A stretch of DNA of 47,673 nt from Caldilineaceae bacterium (GTDB taxonomy: Bacteria > Chloroflexota > Anaerolineae > Caldilineales > Caldilineaceae): positions 1 to 47,673 of the forward strand of contig JAJEDI010000094.1 in the NCBI GenBank assembly GCA_022821585.1, written 5' to 3'. The notes beneath the pieces were generated by a model that had not been told where the DNA came from, searched no databases, and saw only the letters and a program-made list of their open reading frames with translations. This document shows, in pieces, positions 17,236-25,206 of the stretch. Both the position numbers and the translations under genes were made by a program. Within the stretch, counting starts at the first letter, position 1, and every line of letters starts with the position of its first letter.

Positions 17236-18078
17236 ATGGAAGTTGGAATCTTCGCCCGCACCTTTGAGGCGCCTTCTCTGGCAGGCGTTCTTGACGCGGT
17301 CGCTGCTCACGGAATCCGCCACATTCAGCTCAACACAAGCTGCATGGGGCTTTCAGACATGCCGGACGGGCTGGACTCCGCAGCCTGTGAACGGGCGCGC
17401 CGCGAGATCGACACCCGCGGCATCGAGGTGGTTTCCCTTTCCGCCACCTACAACATGATCCATCCGGACCCAGCCGCACGAACGCAGGGCATGCGCCGTC
17501 TGTCGGTCTTGGCCTCACGCGCCGCCGAATTGGGCACCAACCTGCTAACCCTCTGTACCGGCACGCGCAACCCGGATAACATGTGGGCCGATCATCCGCA
17601 AAACAGCTCGTCAGAGGCTTGGTCGGACCTGCTCACTGCCATGGAACAGGCCCTCTCACTTGCCGAACAGCACGACGTCCGTTTGGGTATTGAGCCGGAG
17701 GTCTCCAATGTGGTAAGTTCACCCGCGAAGGCGCGCAAACTACTGGACACCATGCTCTCTGACAGGATCACCATCGTCATGGACGGAGCCAATGTCTTTC
17801 CCTTGGGAACGATCCACCGCCAGCGCGAGATCCTGGACGAAGCCTTCGATCTGCTGGGCGACCACATCGCCTTGGCCCATGCCAAAGACCTCAGCCGCGA
17901 CGGCGAAGCCGGCCATGAAGCCGCCGGAACCGGCTTGCTCGACTACGACTACTACTTGCAGCTTCTTCATCAGAGCGGCTACCGCGGCGCCCTCGTGCTC
18001 CACAGTTTGACCCCCCAGCAGGTGCCGGGCTGTGTCCGCTTTCTGCAAGAGAAGCTACGGGACTATCGATCAGGCTGA
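17236..18078 (+). CDS. sugar phosphate isomerase/epimerase (xylose isomerase-like TIM barrel)
   Basis: 280 residues; ATG directly after the TGA of the oxidoreductase, with AGGAGG inside the end of that gene. The sequence follows the AP-endonuclease-2 TIM-barrel pattern: VSLSATYNMIHPDP, LTLCTGTRNPDNMW, LGIEPEVSN (metal-binding Glu), VMDGANVF, ALAHAKDLSRDGEAGHEAAGTGLLDY and a final barrel strand near ALVLHSL. The conserved Glu/Asp/His set needed for a divalent metal is present. Paired with a Gfo/Idh/MocA enzyme, a role in inositol-like or sugar-acid breakdown is likely; the exact substrate is not visible. Confidence 0.86.
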   Translation: MEVGIFARTFEAPSLAGVLDAVAAHGIRHIQLNTSCMGLSDMPDGLDSAACERARREIDTRGIEVVSLSATYNMIHPDPAARTQGMRRLSVLASRAAELGTNLLTLCTGTRNPDNMWADHPQNSSSEAWSDLLTAMEQALSLAEQHDVRLGIEPEVSNVVSSPAKARKLLDTMLSDRITIVMDGANVFPLGTIHRQREILDEAFDLLGDHIALAHAKDLSRDGEAGHEAAGTGLLDYDYYLQLLHQSGYRGALVLHSLTPQQVPGCVRFLQEKLRDYRSG

Positions 18079-18179
18079 CCGTCGTTGCTCTTCCGCGTGC
18101 TCATTGACCTTTTCCGCTGTCAAGCGCAAACACCGCACTCGCCGGCCCGCCGGCTCACTCTACTAGGAGAAGTGCACCA

Positions 18180-18620
18180 ATGACAGGCCGAATGAGCGTT
18201 TCAGAGGTTCTTGAGTCGGCCCTATATGTCTCGGACCTGCAAGCGGCTGAGAAGTTCTACACCGAGATTCTGGGTCTTACATTTTACTCCAAACTGGAAG
18301 GTCGCCACGTCTTCCTACGCTGCGGCGACCGCATGGTGCTGATCTTCAACGCCGAAGCGACCGCCGTCTCAGCGGGCGGTCCCAGAGACGCCCCCACACA
18401 CGGCGCCAAGGGCGAGGGCCATCTGGCATTTGCTGCGAAGGATCGCGAAATCGATCGCTGGAAGCAACACCTTACCGAAAACGGAGTGGAAATCGAGAAG
18501 GAGATTCACACGCAAGGCGGTCGGTCTATCTACTTCCGCGACCCGTCGCAGAACTGCCTTGAAATCGCCTCGCCCCGCATTTGGGGGATCCCCGAAGAGA
18601 CAATTTCTTCCCGCACCTGA
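18180..18620 (+). CDS. VOC family protein (glyoxalase/dioxygenase fold)
   Basis: 146 residues with AGGAGAAG nine bases before the ATG. Two beta-alpha-beta-beta-beta modules are visible: EVLESALYVSDLQAAEKFYTEILGLTF, then GHLAFAAKDREIDRWKQHL and the closing YFRDPSQNCLEIASP. His in GHLAF and Glu in CLEIA are the usual metal ligands. VOC proteins include glyoxalases, dioxygenases and drug-binding proteins, and sequence alone does not decide which this is. A 100-base gap separates it from the isomerase. Confidence 0.85.
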   Translation: MTGRMSVSEVLESALYVSDLQAAEKFYTEILGLTFYSKLEGRHVFLRCGDRMVLIFNAEATAVSAGGPRDAPTHGAKGEGHLAFAAKDREIDRWKQHLTENGVEIEKEIHTQGGRSIYFRDPSQNCLEIASPRIWGIPEETISSRT

Positions 18621-18730
18621 GAAGGAATCGTAGACAAGGGGCCAGCAGAAAGTCTACAATTCAGCTTCGAACCTGAACCTTTCTTCCAGGAAGCATTAAG
18701 AGTGGGTAGTATCGTGGCCGCTGGGGACTA

Positions 18731-19537
18731 TCAACTTTGGGGAAATGGGAACTTCCTCTCCATCCACGAACGCCACTGGGGTTCTTCGCGCTGGACAACC
18801 TCAGCAGCATCCTCGCCGTACAAATAGAACCTTACCGATAACAGGATCTGATCGTTGACCGGCCAAACAAATAGATGCGCTACCCCAGAGGTCGGCTCAT
18901 CAATGTGTAGGATAACCTCCGTCTCGTCAGGAAATGTATCGACCACACCCGAGAAATTCAGCCCGCCAGCCGGCGCGGCGAACTGCTCACCCTTCTTTGC
19001 GCTTGAAAACCCAAGTGCTGAGGACAGGTCGTTCCACGCCTGGGCCCCATCCGCGGCCGTTCCCATCAACTCCAGTAGTGCACAGGGCTCTCCTCGGTGA
19101 TGGGTCATGAAAATCTGAAGGATGCGGAAGAAGGCCGGCCAGCCTGCCTCCGTAGCTTCGATATGACTGTCATACTCATCGCTGTCGACAAGAAGACCAT
19201 GCTCTACGCTCAATAGACACGATTCGCCGTCTCTATCCTTTATCTTCCAGTCCGTCGCTACCTCCGGTCCGCCCTGTATGAACTCATCGCTTATAACTGA
19301 GAAGCCCCGCGGCGGATCCCACTCAGTAATCGTCGCCGCCGAGGATAAACCAGGTCCGAAAATGCAGATCAATTGAGTAGTTTGACCATCCGTGCCCACC
19401 GAAAACTCGGACCGCGTAAACCATGACGAGAGTCCGGCACCGGTCCCGATTGCCTGCCAAACTTCCTCGACCGAACCTTGCACTTCAACTTCTCCCCGTA
19501 CCCACCTCCGTCCGGAAGGATCCACCCTTACGCCCAT
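18731..19537 (-). CDS. SRPBCC (START/AHSA1-like) domain protein
   Basis: 268 residues. The first half is a typical SRPBCC ligand-binding fold: VRGEVEVQGSVEEVWQAIGTGAGLSSWFTRSEFSV, ITEWDPPRGFSVISD and a C-terminal helix (GWPAFFRILQIFMTHHRGEP). The second half (about 155-268) repeats the theme weakly and may be a second, degenerate domain. The substrate is unknown. G+C content is lower than in neighbouring genes, and it sits alone on the minus strand beside a pseudogene patch, so acquisition by transfer is possible. Confidence 0.75.
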   Translation of the reverse strand: MGVRVDPSGRRWVRGEVEVQGSVEEVWQAIGTGAGLSSWFTRSEFSVGTDGQTTQLICIFGPGLSSAATITEWDPPRGFSVISDEFIQGGPEVATDWKIKDRDGESCLLSVEHGLLVDSDEYDSHIEATEAGWPAFFRILQIFMTHHRGEPCALLELMGTAADGAQAWNDLSSALGFSSAKKGEQFAAPAGGLNFSGVVDTFPDETEVILHIDEPTSGVAHLFVWPVNDQILLSVRFYLYGEDAAEVVQREEPQWRSWMERKFPFPQS

Positions 19538-19934
19538 GATTTCTCCAATTCACTAGAGTTTATCTACACCGCGCAGTCTCAATCTTCCCGTAGTTTCTGT
19601 TCTTCTGCAAACCTCGCCCCATTATGCCGCGTGAGCGGGCGAGACGATTCCCATTCCTACCAACATTCAACTGTCCAACTCTGACCGAGAGGCCCGCTTT
19701 GTCCATCTGTCTCTTCAGCGCGATCATTAGTGGGTATGGGATTCACAATATCGCTGGGATTCCAGCTGTCAGTTGGAATGAGCTCAGAGACTGGGTCGCG
19801 CAATCTATTGAAGTCGCAGCATCTTCCATTCTTTCGTTGAGACTCGAATTGTAAGGCCGGAAAGTAGTGCTCCTGAATCATTCGCCTGCGATGTCCTCAG
19901 GCCTCGGTGAAAGTGAAAGGCTAACAGAACAAGA
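19538..19934. other. AT-richer intergenic stretch without a gene
   Basis: No open frame here has a ribosome-binding site or recognisable content. The base composition is closer to even than in the flanking genes. It leads into the Yip1 pseudogene. Confidence 0.6.
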
Positions 19935-20182
19935 ATGACATTCGATATCCGATCAATGTTCCAGACCTGGTTGAAAGTGTTGACCAATCCCGGTACAGAC
20001 GTCTTCGAAGCCGAGCGCCGCAAACCATCGACCATTTCGTACTTGCCTACTTCGCTACAAGAGCGGAATACGGCTTGTCCCGCGGTCAAGCGATCGTCGT
20101 TGTCTTCGTTGCAATGTTTTTCGTTGGTGTAGGGACAGGGTTACTGGGAGGGGCTCTGTTCGGTATGGGGCTCTCTTTCTGA
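19935..20182 (+). pseudogene. internally deleted Yip1 family gene
   Basis: The first 32 codons (MTFDIRSMFQTWLKVLTNPG then TDVFEAERRKPS) match the N-terminus of the intact Yip1 protein downstream (MDFQSIFQTWVNVLTRPGEE then VFVAERGK). The sequence then jumps, in another frame, to HFVLAYFATRAEYGLSRGQA followed by IVVVFVAMFFVG, which matches the C-terminal VYQFVLTYFAIKVEYGLSQG then KAIVAVVIPLLAG. The frame ends at a TGA at 20180-20182. About 130 internal codons, including most membrane helices, are gone and the junction shifts the frame. It is a decayed tandem copy of the gene at 20349. Confidence 0.8.
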
Positions 20183-20348
20183 CTCACGTTCGTTATGAGT
20201 TTGTCTGATCGGATTCGCCCTTTGCTCCCCCACCTGTATCCCCCTATAATCTGCATAAGATTTCCCGGTACTATTGTCCAGGTTTCAGGCCAGTGACCCC
20301 TGAGCCCCGATGTGGTCGATCAAATTCCCGTATCCAAAGGAGGAACCT

Positions 20349-20999
20349 ATGGACTTCCAATCGATCTTCCAGACATGGGTAAATGTATTGACCAGGCCCG
20401 GCGAAGAGGTCTTCGTCGCCGAACGAGGAAAGGCTTCGGCGACACTGTCTACTGCGCTTGTGTGGATCATCTTGGCCGCCATAGTCACGGCCATTTTCAC
20501 CCTGCTGCAAGCGCAGATCTTTGACACGGCACTGGGGGGAATGGGACAGATCGTGGACCTGCTTCCCTCTGAACTTCAAGGGGAGTTTGGGACGATCGCT
20601 GAGTCAGGCGCGACCGGCGGGGCAGCGTTCAATCTGGCGTCGATTTTCCTGATTCCGCTCTCCTTCCTCTTGGGGGTGGGCATCTACCACATCATCGCTA
20701 CTGTTCTTGGTGGTCGTGGACAGTATGGCCGCTATGCTTACCTCACCGCCACCTACTCCGCGCCTCTCATGATTGTCACTTCCATTCTCGGCTTCATTCC
20801 AGTGCTTGGGGGCTGTCTGAGCCTGCTCCTTGCCGTCTACCAGTTTGTGCTCACCTACTTCGCCATCAAGGTGGAGTACGGGCTCTCACAAGGAAAAGCA
20901 ATTGTTGCCGTTGTTATCCCGCTCTTGGCCGGACTCATCCTGGCAGTCTGCTTGGTGACAGTTGTCGTCGGCGCCTTGGTCGCCGTTATCCAACAGTAG
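20349..20999 (+). CDS. Yip1 family membrane protein
   Basis: 216 residues from the ATG at 20349, which follows AAAGGAGGAA; the frame is open 13 codons further up without a ribosome-binding site. The N-terminal soluble part (DFQSIFQTWVNVLTRPGEEV) is followed by five hydrophobic segments, with the Yip1 pattern of a polar N-terminus and a helical bundle (GVGIYHIIATVLGGRGQYGRYAYLTATYSAP). In bacteria the role of this family is not known. A deleted paralogue lies directly upstream. The amidohydrolase gene starts three bases after its stop, so both are likely co-transcribed. Confidence 0.82.
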   Translation: MDFQSIFQTWVNVLTRPGEEVFVAERGKASATLSTALVWIILAAIVTAIFTLLQAQIFDTALGGMGQIVDLLPSELQGEFGTIAESGATGGAAFNLASIFLIPLSFLLGVGIYHIIATVLGGRGQYGRYAYLTATYSAPLMIVTSILGFIPVLGGCLSLLLAVYQFVLTYFAIKVEYGLSQGKAIVAVVIPLLAGLILAVCLVTVVVGALVAVIQQ

Positions 21000-21002
21000 C
21001 CC

Positions 21003-21908
21003 ATGACCATCATCGACGCCCATAACCACCCCGACTGGCACGGCCATGACCTGCCGAAGTTCCTCGCCAATATGGACCGCTTCGGCATCGACAAAACCTG
21101 GCTCCTGACCTGGGAGTGCCCGCCGGACGAATACAACCCCGCCAGCTACTTCAAGGCTATGCACTTTGGCGATGGCAGTTCGTACCCGGTCCCCTTTGAG
21201 TCCTGTCTCCGCTATAAACAGGCCGCCCCCGACCGCTTCATCCTGGGCTATGCACCCGACCCCCGTCGCCCCGAAGCCATCGACCAGCTCCACGCCGCCA
21301 TCGAGATCCACGGCGTGCAGGTCTGCGGCGAAATCAAGCTGCGCATGCTCTACGACAACCCCGATGCCCTGCGGCTGTTCCGCTTCTGCGGCGAAATGGG
21401 CCTGCCCATCACTTTCCACATCGACTACCCCATCCCGACCGGCCACAGCTACCCCCGCACCGACTGGTGGTACGGTGGCAGCATCGACGCCTTCGAGCGC
21501 GCCCTGCAGGCCTGCCCCGACACCGTCTTCATCGGCCACGCGCCCGGCTTCTGGGCCCACATCTCCGGCGACGATCAGTTCGACAAAGTCGGATACCCCA
21601 AAGGCCCTGTCCTGCCCGGCGGCCGCCTCTTCCACCTCTTCCGCACCCATCCCAACCTCTGCGCCGACCTCTCCGCCGGCTCAGCCTTCACCGCCCTAAC
21701 GCGCGATTTCAGCCAGCTTACGGACCATCCATTCTCACCTGACAGCGGACCGACAGCCGAGCCATTCATACTCGAATTTCAGGACCGCCTTCTCTTCGGC
21801 CGCGATTTCTTCGACGGCCGCATGCAGGAGTTGCTCAACAGTCTCGATCTGTCAGCAGAAGTTCGACACAAGATATTCTGCGCCAATGCCGAGGCCCTTC
21901 TGGCTTAG
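21003..21908 (+). CDS. amidohydrolase-2 family metal-dependent hydrolase
   Basis: 301 residues. It opens with the metal-binding motif DAHNHPDWHG, continues with a TIM-barrel layout including ITFHIDYPIP, TVFIGHAPGFWAH, NLCADLSAGSAF and RLLFGRDFFDG (final catalytic Asp), and ends with ANAEALL as this family usually does. Members hydrolyse or decarboxylate small aromatic or sugar-derived compounds. It starts three bases after the Yip1 stop, with no separate ribosome-binding site, so coupling is likely. It ends in a convergent region with the nucleoside hydrolase. Confidence 0.86.
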   Translation: MTIIDAHNHPDWHGHDLPKFLANMDRFGIDKTWLLTWECPPDEYNPASYFKAMHFGDGSSYPVPFESCLRYKQAAPDRFILGYAPDPRRPEAIDQLHAAIEIHGVQVCGEIKLRMLYDNPDALRLFRFCGEMGLPITFHIDYPIPTGHSYPRTDWWYGGSIDAFERALQACPDTVFIGHAPGFWAHISGDDQFDKVGYPKGPVLPGGRLFHLFRTHPNLCADLSAGSAFTALTRDFSQLTDHPFSPDSGPTAEPFILEFQDRLLFGRDFFDGRMQELLNSLDLSAEVRHKIFCANAEALLA

Positions 21909-21916
21909 CGTGCTTC

Positions 21917-21943
21917 TTGCAGAAGCTGGCTGCATTTCTGCAA
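21917..21943. terminator. possible bidirectional terminator between convergent genes
   Basis: A perfect 8-bp inverted repeat, TTGCAGAA and TTCTGCAA, with an 11-base loop lies between the convergent amidohydrolase and nucleoside hydrolase genes. Neither side has a strong T tract, so the call is weak. Confidence 0.35.
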
Positions 21944-22015
21944 TTCGCTTGGCAGGGGAACTGTCCGGGGTTGGTGCGAGGAGTCGAAAAAGAGGAGCCT
22001 GTAGCGCGCGTTTTC

Positions 22016-22981
22016 CTAGTCGGCCAGTGCCTCTACGGCACCTAGGGCAGCCGCCATCAGCTTCCTATAGCGGGGCGCGTCTACCCTAGTGACAACGTCA
22101 ACGTCGGTCCACTCGCCTTCTCTTGCGAATCCGTCCGTCATAACACGCCTGTCGAAAACAGTGGCTCCCCTTGAAGTGCCGCTCGATAGGTCCACGTGGA
22201 CCGGCCGGCGTACCCAGTTTGCGCCCTCCGGGTCAATCACGGTCGCAACCGTCCCCGCGTCGCCGATTAGAGAGAAATCCATCCCGAAGAAGCGGCAATA
22301 GTGCAGCGCGATACCGCCGGCGATGCGCGCTCCTGCCCCCTTGGCCCCGGCCATGGCCTCTGCCTCCTCCTTCGTAAACCTCACCTGCATGAACGGGTCC
22401 AACGGGTACAGCGTGACAGGCAGCCCACTGTGAAGGACGATCGCCGCCGCCTCAGGATCGTAGCGAACATTGAACTCCGCCGCTGGCGTCGTATTGCCGG
22501 GCGCGGCAAATGTCCCGCCCATCACATATATCCGTTCGATCTTGTCTCCAATGCGCGGATACATTCGCAGCAGCATTGCGATATTGGACAACGGAGCAAG
22601 GCAGATGAGAGTCATCGGCTCGGCCGAGTCAGCCAAGGTACGTCGAAGAAATTCGACCGCGTGGATGTGGACCCTGCTGCGCCGTGGCGCCGGCAATCTG
22701 AGATCCCCCATCCCGTCACCGCCGTGCAAAGGCGGGGCCGGCAGCCCGGGCTCGAGAATCGGTCTGTCCATCCCTGCGGCCACGGGCACAGGGGGCGCCT
22801 CAAGCGCGTCCAAAATCGTGAGCGTATTGGTAACGACCTGCTCCAGCGCACAGTTTCCGGCCACACATGTAATGCCTCGCACATCCAGCGCCGGAGACGC
22901 CATCGCCAGCAGCAAGGCCAGTGCATCGTCGCCTCCAGTATCTACGTCGAGCAATACAGAGAGCGCGTTCGTCATTTCCAA
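22016..22981 (-). CDS. inosine-uridine preferring nucleoside hydrolase
   Basis: 321 residues. The calcium-binding signature DVDTGGDDA (Asp12, Asp14, Asp18, Asp19) stands at the N-terminus, as in all IUNH enzymes. The central ICLAPLSNIAMLLRMYP and VMGGTFAAPGNTTPAAEFNVRYDPEAA segments are highly typical, including the ribose-binding Asn-Glu-Phe-Asn region. The final calcium Asp appears in IGDAGTVATVID, though the usual active-site His before it is not seen, so the base specificity may be unusual. The enzyme splits nucleosides to base and ribose. Its ATG starts four bases after the stop of the MFS gene, forming a two-gene unit. Confidence 0.9.
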   Translation of the reverse strand: MEMTNALSVLLDVDTGGDDALALLLAMASPALDVRGITCVAGNCALEQVVTNTLTILDALEAPPVPVAAGMDRPILEPGLPAPPLHGGDGMGDLRLPAPRRSRVHIHAVEFLRRTLADSAEPMTLICLAPLSNIAMLLRMYPRIGDKIERIYVMGGTFAAPGNTTPAAEFNVRYDPEAAAIVLHSGLPVTLYPLDPFMQVRFTKEEAEAMAGAKGAGARIAGGIALHYCRFFGMDFSLIGDAGTVATVIDPEGANWVRRPVHVDLSSGTSRGATVFDRRVMTDGFAREGEWTDVDVVTRVDAPRYRKLMAAALGAVEALAD

Positions 22982-22985
22982 ACTC

Positions 22986-24227
22986 CTAACCGACGGACGT
23001 TGGGCCTATTTGCGCTATCGAAGAACCGTTGCGTCTGTACAGCGCTATGGCAAAAGCCGCCATGAGCAGCGCACCGAGAACTGGAGCAATGACGAGCCCC
23101 TCCAGCGCTGAGTCCAGCGTCATTTGGTCCGCTATCCATCCCGTAAACGTCGCCCCCAGCCCCCCCGGCCACCAGCCCAATCCCATTACCAGGCCCGATG
23201 CCATCGCCATGCCCCGCGGCCACACCTCCTGGGCCACAACAACGGTCGTCGGGTAGGTGCATCCTAGCAGGAAACCGATCGTCCCTGCAGAGATAAACTG
23301 CAGACCCCCGCCTGAGTTGATGAAGAACCAGTAAGCCGGCCCGAGCAGAGCGAAACTGCTCAACAACACCTGCCAGCGGCCGAACCGGTCTGATAAGATT
23401 CCCCCAAATAGGCTTCCCACCCCGATCAGGAGCGAGAGTACGAAAAGCATCTGCCCGCCGTAAACCACTGAGAAGCCTCTGTCTTCCAGCAATGTCGGCA
23501 GATAGGTCGTCAGGCTGAGTTGGAACCAGGCGCGGGTCATCGCCACCACCGTAATCAAGACCAGTCCTAGCAGGAAGCCCTGCCCGGCCTGTGACTGGCG
23601 CTGGCGGTGCGCTTCGCGTTCCACTTTGCTCTCCTGCCCAAGCCCGTTGACCAGCCAGATCGCGGCCAGAACCACCACCGGCAGCAGGACAACTGTCCCC
23701 TTCAACCCCAGCATCCCCAATCCAATCGCCAGGAGCAAAGGGCTGCCCGCCGAGCCAATGTTTCCGCCCACCGCAAAAAACGATACCGCACGCCCCCGCT
23801 TCCCCTCGTCAGTGGCCTTTGTGACCACCGAAGCGCCCGCCGGGTGAAAAGCCGCCGATCCAAACCCGGCCAGCGCCACCCCGATCAGAAGAACCCAATA
23901 GTTGCTGCTGAAGCCGAGCACAGCCATGATCAGCCCCACCCACAATACGCTAAGCGCCGCAATGCGCCGTGCATCAAATCGGTCGATGAAAAAACCGAAC
24001 AGCGGCTGCGCCAGCGACATCGTCGTCGTTCCAACCAATGTGATCATGCCGATCTGCCCGTATGTCAACCCGAATTCGGCGCGGTAGAGCGGAAAAAAGA
24101 CCGGCAAATACTGGTGGAATAGCTCCAGCAGAAAGTGCCCGCCCGCTACCAACAAGACCGTATTGGTCAGAAGTTCCCGCTTGAGCGTGGCACGCGGGAT
24201 GGTCTGAGCTTGCCTGTTGCTGATCAT
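22986..24227 (-). CDS. MFS transporter (Fsr/fosmidomycin-resistance-like)
   Basis: 413 residues, twelve hydrophobic segments. The N-terminal half shows HFLLELFHQYLPVFFPLYRAEFGLTYGQIG and ALAGFGSAAFHPAGASVV, close to the Fsr branch of MFS, and loop 2-3 reads GFFIDRFDARRIA. The nucleoside hydrolase lies immediately downstream, so this protein may import nucleosides rather than export drugs, which is an inference. Upstream are an operator-like palindrome (24248-24262) and a minus-strand terminator (24356-24399). Confidence 0.87.
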   Translation of the reverse strand: MISNRQAQTIPRATLKRELLTNTVLLVAGGHFLLELFHQYLPVFFPLYRAEFGLTYGQIGMITLVGTTTMSLAQPLFGFFIDRFDARRIAALSVLWVGLIMAVLGFSSNYWVLLIGVALAGFGSAAFHPAGASVVTKATDEGKRGRAVSFFAVGGNIGSAGSPLLLAIGLGMLGLKGTVVLLPVVVLAAIWLVNGLGQESKVEREAHRQRQSQAGQGFLLGLVLITVVAMTRAWFQLSLTTYLPTLLEDRGFSVVYGGQMLFVLSLLIGVGSLFGGILSDRFGRWQVLLSSFALLGPAYWFFINSGGGLQFISAGTIGFLLGCTYPTTVVVAQEVWPRGMAMASGLVMGLGWWPGGLGATFTGWIADQMTLDSALEGLVIAPVLGALLMAAFAIALYRRNGSSIAQIGPTSVG

Positions 24228-24247
24228 ATCGGTTGTTTCATCGCCTT

Positions 24248-24262
24248 CGTGTTGTAAACACG
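24248..24262. promoter_or_regulatory. operator-like palindrome upstream of the MFS/nucleoside hydrolase pair
   Basis: CGTGTT-GTA-AACACG is a perfect 6-bp inverted repeat with a 3-base centre, 20 bases upstream of the MFS start. Its position between the likely promoter and the ribosome-binding site fits a repressor-binding site. The regulator is unknown. Confidence 0.4.
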
Positions 24263-24355
24263 CTATCCACTAGACGCCTGCCCTATCACTTCGCATAGTC
24301 TCACCAAAGGGTCGCGTCATCCCGTTGCACGTCTCCACTTCGAATGAACGCGCAC

Positions 24356-24399
24356 AAAAAATAATGAGGGAGTGAAGATCGCCCCTCTTCATCCCTCAT
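24356..24399 (-). terminator. intrinsic terminator or attenuator upstream of the MFS gene
   Basis: Read on the minus strand, a 14-bp arm ATGAGGGATGAAGA, a 7-base loop and TCTTCACTCCCTCAT (one bulged base) are followed by TATTTTTTG. This is the form of an intrinsic terminator. No minus-strand gene lies upstream, so it either attenuates the MFS transcript or stops antisense reading from the kinase gene region. Confidence 0.6.
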
Positions 24400-24516
24400 C
24401 CTCGGCCATGATAATATGCAACTGAGGAACTGGCAACTTGCGACGGCCGCTGCGTACACGTTTATACCCCTACAAATTGAATGTGAACATGCAGCCTGTA
24501 CCGGAGAAACCGAAAG

Positions 24517-25203
24517 ATGTTTAACGTCTGCGCCAGCTGCGGAGAATATCGCGTCGACAAGACTGTGACCGTTCCTTCCGGCGGTCCTGTCCAGTTGCAA
24601 AGCGAGACGCTCTCAGCTCTGGCCGTCTGTCCAACATGCGGCCACTCGCACCCCTTTCTGCGGCTGCCGCTCCTTCTTGTCGGCGGCGCCAGCGCCACCG
24701 GTAAGACCGCCATCCTTCGTAACCTTACAGGCCGCTTCTCCTCAGCCGTACTCCTGGAAGCCGACCTCCTCTGGCTGGCACAGTTCCAGGACCCAACCGA
24801 CGGCCCCCGCGAATTCTTCGAAACCTGGTTGCGCCTGGCAAAAAACATCGGCCAAAGCGGGCGCCCAGCTGTCCTCTTCGGCGCCGGCCTTGCCGTCCCG
24901 GAAAATATCGAGTCCTGCCTCGAACGCCGCTATTTCAGCCGCACCCACTATCTGGCCCTCGTATGCAACCAGGTAGCCCTCCGCCGGCGACTCCTTGCCC
25001 GCCCCGACTGGCGTATGAGCGGCCAGCAGCAGCAGCTGACCGAACAGCTTGACTTCAACCGCTGGCTGCAAACGGAAGGTCCGACTCAGACTCCAGCAGT
25101 AAGCATTCTGGATACGACCTGTGCCACCGTCGAGGACTCGGCAAATGAAGTCAGAGAGTGGATGAAGCGCGCCTTGGCGCCGAAACAACTGGGCACGAAT
25201 TGA
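24517..25203 (+). CDS. zinc-ribbon P-loop kinase (nucleoside/antibiotic kinase-like)
   Basis: 228 residues, with GGAGAA before the ATG. The N-terminus is a four-cysteine zinc ribbon: Cys5-x2-Cys8 and Cys38-x2-Cys41. Next comes a P-loop, GGASATGKTA (56-65), and a short kinase core with an acidic segment VLLEADLLW that could bind the acceptor, then an Arg-rich lid (ALRRRLLARPDWR). This layout resembles small P-loop kinases for nucleosides or antibiotics. The start codon of an MFS exporter gene follows three bases after its stop, which suggests a joint job such as modification plus export of a compound. The substrate is unknown. Confidence 0.75.
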   Translation: MFNVCASCGEYRVDKTVTVPSGGPVQLQSETLSALAVCPTCGHSHPFLRLPLLLVGGASATGKTAILRNLTGRFSSAVLLEADLLWLAQFQDPTDGPREFFETWLRLAKNIGQSGRPAVLFGAGLAVPENIESCLERRYFSRTHYLALVCNQVALRRRLLARPDWRMSGQQQQLTEQLDFNRWLQTEGPTQTPAVSILDTTCATVEDSANEVREWMKRALAPKQLGTN

Positions 25204-25206
25204 CCC

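Noticed and set aside
19624..19854. A 76-codon open frame before the Yip1 pseudogene
   Set aside because: No ribosome-binding site and no recognisable sequence pattern; the base composition gives no coding signal.
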